Translations under genes and position numbers: made by a program
Notes under the pieces: model-generated
The model's input: only the letters and a program-made list of their open reading frames with translations
Told to the model about the DNA's origin: nothing
The model's database searches: none
Source: Bacteroidota bacterium
GTDB lineage: Bacteria > Bacteroidota > Rhodothermia > Rhodothermales > UBA10348
Length of the DNA stretch: 7,729 bases
Direction of reading: 5' to 3'
Assembly: GCA_022571135.1 (NCBI GenBank)
Contig: JACZYK010000117.1
Span: 1 to 7,729 of the forward strand
Shown here: positions 5,715 to 7,729 of the stretch, piece by piece
How positions within the stretch are numbered: the first letter of the stretch is position 1
Layout: every line of letters starts with the position of its first letter

Positions 5715-7505
5715 TTATTCGGCCGGATCATAATTCAATCTCGGACTCAACCACCGCTCCATTTCCTTTAAGGTATACCCCTTGCGACGGGAATAATCCT
5801 CCACCTGATCGCGGCCGAGCAGCCCCACATTAAAGTAGGCGGCTTCCGGATGGGAAAAAACGAGCCCACACACGGACGCGGCCGGATTCATCGCAAGATG
5901 CTCCGTCAGCGAGATGCCGGTTCGTTTCTCGACGTCCAACAAGCTCCACATCGTGATCTTTTCCGTATGATCCGGTTGGGCCGGATATCCCGGCGCCGGA
6001 CGTATACCCCGGTACCGCTCTGATAACAGATCTTCGCTGGAGAGATTTTCGCCGACGGCGTAACCCCATAGATTCGTACGGATCTGCTGATGCACGAATT
6101 CGGCGAACGCCTCCACCAGTCGATCAGCGAGGGATTTGGCGAGAATGGCCCGGTAATCGTCGTTGTCCGCCTCAAAAGATGACACCAGTTCGAATATGCC
6201 GTGCCCTGCGGTAACCGCGAAAATTCCGATGTAGTCTGCGATGCCCCCCGGTGCCATGAAATCGGCCAGGGCTCTGTTCGGTCGACCTTGCGTTTTGACG
6301 GACTGCTGCCTGAGCGTATGAAGCGTCGCAAGTACGGACTCCCTGGCCTCGTCTTGGTAGACGTCGATATCGTCGCCACGACGATTGGCCGGAAAAATGC
6401 CGCATACTCCCTCGAGCCTGATGCCCGCGTTTCGGATGATTTCGTCGAGCAGCTCCCGGGCGTCGTCAAACAGTGTGCGGGCCGCCTCTCCCCGCTCGGA
6501 ATCATCCAGGATAGCCGGATACTTGCCCTTCATTTCCCAGGCCTGGAAGAAGGGAGTCCAGTCGATATAGTCCCGGAGGCGCTCGATCGTAACGTCTTCG
6601 ATGTCTACTACGCCCGTCGTTTCGGGCACCGGCGGCGTATCCACAGAGAAGTCCAGAACCAGAGCATTCTCGCGTGCACGTTCCAGGGTAAGAAATTCGG
6701 TGCGCGTTCTGGATGCGGCGTACCGCTCCCGTCTGGCGGAATACGTGAAGCGAACGTCCTCGACGAAGGATCGCCTGAGATCACGGCTTACCAGACTCCG
6801 CACAACATATACGCTTCGAGACGCGTCGAGTACGTGAACGACGGGAGCGTCGTATGCGGGATCGACCTTGACAGCCGTATGGATTTCCGAGGTCGTCGCG
6901 CCTCCGATCAGCAGCGGTATGGTCATTTTTCGACGCCGCATCTCCTCCGCAACGTGAATCATTTCGTCCAGCGACGGCGTGATCAATCCGCTCAACCCGA
7001 CTATATCGACATCCAGGCGTTGGGCTTCGTCCAGAATTTTCTCCGCCGGCACCATCACCCCGAGATCCGTCACGCGGAAGTTGTTGCAGCCCAGTACGAC
7101 GCCCACGATTTTTTTTCCGATATCGTGAACATCCCCCTTGACCGTCGCGAGTAGAACGTGCGGAATCGCTTTTGCTTCTTCTGTGCCCTTTTGTTCCGCT
7201 TCGATGAACGGCACGAGGTAGGAGACGGACTTCTTCATCACACGGGCACTCTTGACGACCTGAGGGAGAAACATCATGCCCGATCCGAAAAGATCTCCGA
7301 CATGGTTCATTCCGTCCATTAGCGGCCCTTCGATCACCGAAATCGCCCGCCCCATCTTAAGACGGGCTTCTTCCGTATCCTCTTCGATGAATTCCGTAAT
7401 CCCTTTGACGAGGGCGTGTGTCAACCGCTCCTCGACCTCGCCCTTTCGCCACTCGGCCTCTTCCGTCTCGCCCGACTCCGGTTGCTCGCTGAAACGCAGC
7501 GCCAT
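5715..7505 (-). CDS. metH: Cobalamin-dependent methionine synthase, C-terminal half (truncated at 5' end)
   Basis: Encodes 596 residues matching the second half of MetH, roughly from residue 630 of the 1227-residue E. coli protein to the natural end. Domains in order: B12-binding cap (about 18-105, VKGITEFIEEDTEEAR, MFLPQVVKSARVMK), cobalamin domain (about 114-240) with GDVHDIG at 124-130, whose His127 is the cobalt ligand, and LSGLITPSLDEM (171-182), and the SAM-binding reactivation domain (about 305-596) with YIDWTPFF (313-320), FPANRRGDDI (371-380) and RPAPGYPAQPDHTEK (502-516). The homocysteine and methyltetrahydrofolate domains are absent. The ATG at 7505 is not a plausible native start: it falls in the linker between domains, and the frame hits TAG at 7514-7512 just where a different gene begins on the other strand. 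This fragment could not by itself make methionine. Confidence 0.93.
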   Translation of the reverse strand: MALRFSEQPESGETEEAEWRKGEVEERLTHALVKGITEFIEEDTEEARLKMGRAISVIEGPLMDGMNHVGDLFGSGMMFLPQVVKSARVMKKSVSYLVPFIEAEQKGTEEAKAIPHVLLATVKGDVHDIGKKIVGVVLGCNNFRVTDLGVMVPAEKILDEAQRLDVDIVGLSGLITPSLDEMIHVAEEMRRRKMTIPLLIGGATTSEIHTAVKVDPAYDAPVVHVLDASRSVYVVRSLVSRDLRRSFVEDVRFTYSARRERYAASRTRTEFLTLERARENALVLDFSVDTPPVPETTGVVDIEDVTIERLRDYIDWTPFFQAWEMKGKYPAILDDSERGEAARTLFDDARELLDEIIRNAGIRLEGVCGIFPANRRGDDIDVYQDEARESVLATLHTLRQQSVKTQGRPNRALADFMAPGGIADYIGIFAVTAGHGIFELVSSFEADNDDYRAILAKSLADRLVEAFAEFVHQQIRTNLWGYAVGENLSSEDLLSERYRGIRPAPGYPAQPDHTEKITMWSLLDVEKRTGISLTEHLAMNPAASVCGLVFSHPEAAYFNVGLLGRDQVEDYSRRKGYTLKEMERWLSPRLNYDPAE

Positions 7506-7729
7506 GGCAACCTATGGCGTATCGGTCGGCGACCTTGCTGAAGCCATAGACGTTGCATTTTACGGTGAAGAAGTATCACAGATTTTAGAAGGTCAGGAAA
7601 GTTACGATCTTGTCGTGAGGTTTAATGAACAAAATAGGGGTAACATCGAACGCATTAGAACTGCATTATTTGATACGCCTCTTGGTCCGAAGGTTCAACT
7701 TGGACAACTTGCAGAGGTTGTTTATGAAA
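7504..7729 (+). CDS. czcA: Internal fragment of a CzcA/CusA-type heavy-metal RND efflux pump
   Basis: From about 7504 to the right edge one + strand frame stays open for 75 codons, reading ATYGVSVGDLAEAID, then FYGEEVSQILEGQESYDLVV and RFNEQNRGNIERIRTALFD, and ending TPLGPKVQLGQLAEVVYE. This pattern (YGvsvgDv.eaI, G..v..v.EG...fdlvvR, tP.G..v.L.qlAev) is a hallmark of the second periplasmic (porter/docking) region of HME-family RND transporters, around residues 700-770 of CusA-like proteins, which export Cu/Ag or Co/Zn/Cd across the envelope. Both ends are missing: about 700 residues should lie upstream, but that space is occupied by metH on the opposite strand. The ATG at 7504 is therefore incidental. 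In 7561-7729 I count 67 G/C of 169 (about 40%), clearly lower than the metH side. Metal specificity cannot be judged from this piece. Confidence 0.85.
   Translation, partial: MATYGVSVGDLAEAIDVAFYGEEVSQILEGQESYDLVVRFNEQNRGNIERIRTALFDTPLGPKVQLGQLAEVVYE

Noticed and set aside
6201..7154. 317-codon open frame on the + strand antisense to metH
   Set aside because: The minus strand here carries unmistakable MetH motifs (DVHDIG, YIDWTPFF); the antisense product shows no recognisable domain and is a GC-bias shadow.
569..7503. Insertion sequence or genomic island inserted into ssb
   Set aside because: No transposase, integrase, terminal inverted repeats, tRNA attachment site or resumption of ssb on the far side.
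7505..7505. Natural split MetH with a native start at ATG 7505
   Set aside because: There is no ribosome binding site or promoter space because the adjacent bases encode the interior of czcA, and known MetH splits I am aware of fall near the homocysteine/folate domain boundary.

Overview
The window looks like bacterial chromosomal DNA made of housekeeping and envelope genes, with no phage, plasmid, CRISPR or tRNA/rRNA signature. Gene content hints at the Bacteroidota/Chlorobiota/Rhodothermota area: pth-rpsF-ssb order, a CcmD/CcmE pair with a cysteine-type CcmE, BioY, and a secreted TPR protein. This is inference with modest confidence, and the two edges may come from a different place or organism than the middle.

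Layout. Bases 1-568 (+ strand) hold the end of pth (peptidyl-tRNA hydrolase), complete rpsF (ribosomal protein S6) and only the first 19 codons of ssb, which stops abruptly at a TGA. From about 569 the sequence changes to a cytochrome c maturation cluster, ccmD then ccmE (+ strand). These converge on a minus-strand run that is transcribed from right to left: metH (C-terminal half only), bioY, a secreted TPR protein, ksgA/rsmA and mgtE. At about 7495-7512 the metH reading frame ends in mid-protein, and the remaining ~220 bases on the + strand encode an internal piece of a CzcA/CusA-type RND metal efflux pump.

Functions. The left edge is translation and replication housekeeping. ccmD/ccmE deliver heme for c-type cytochromes. 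metH regenerates methionine with cobalamin, bioY is the membrane S-component for biotin uptake, ksgA dimethylates 16S rRNA and mgtE is a Mg2+ channel/transporter. bioY and the TPR gene are only 1 nt apart and look translationally coupled; the other minus-strand genes are 53-135 nt apart and could form one loose operon.

Most notable points: two abrupt gene truncations (ssb at ~568 and metH/czcA at ~7500) bracket a ~6.9 kb block whose base composition differs from the right flank. This suggests a rearranged locus or, more simply, a chimeric assembly. Other points are a CxxxY (not HxxxY) heme-binding motif in CcmE, and a 39-nt-spaced tandem repeat with hairpins that supplies the stop codon of the TPR gene. 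I do not see a convincing new multi-gene system here.
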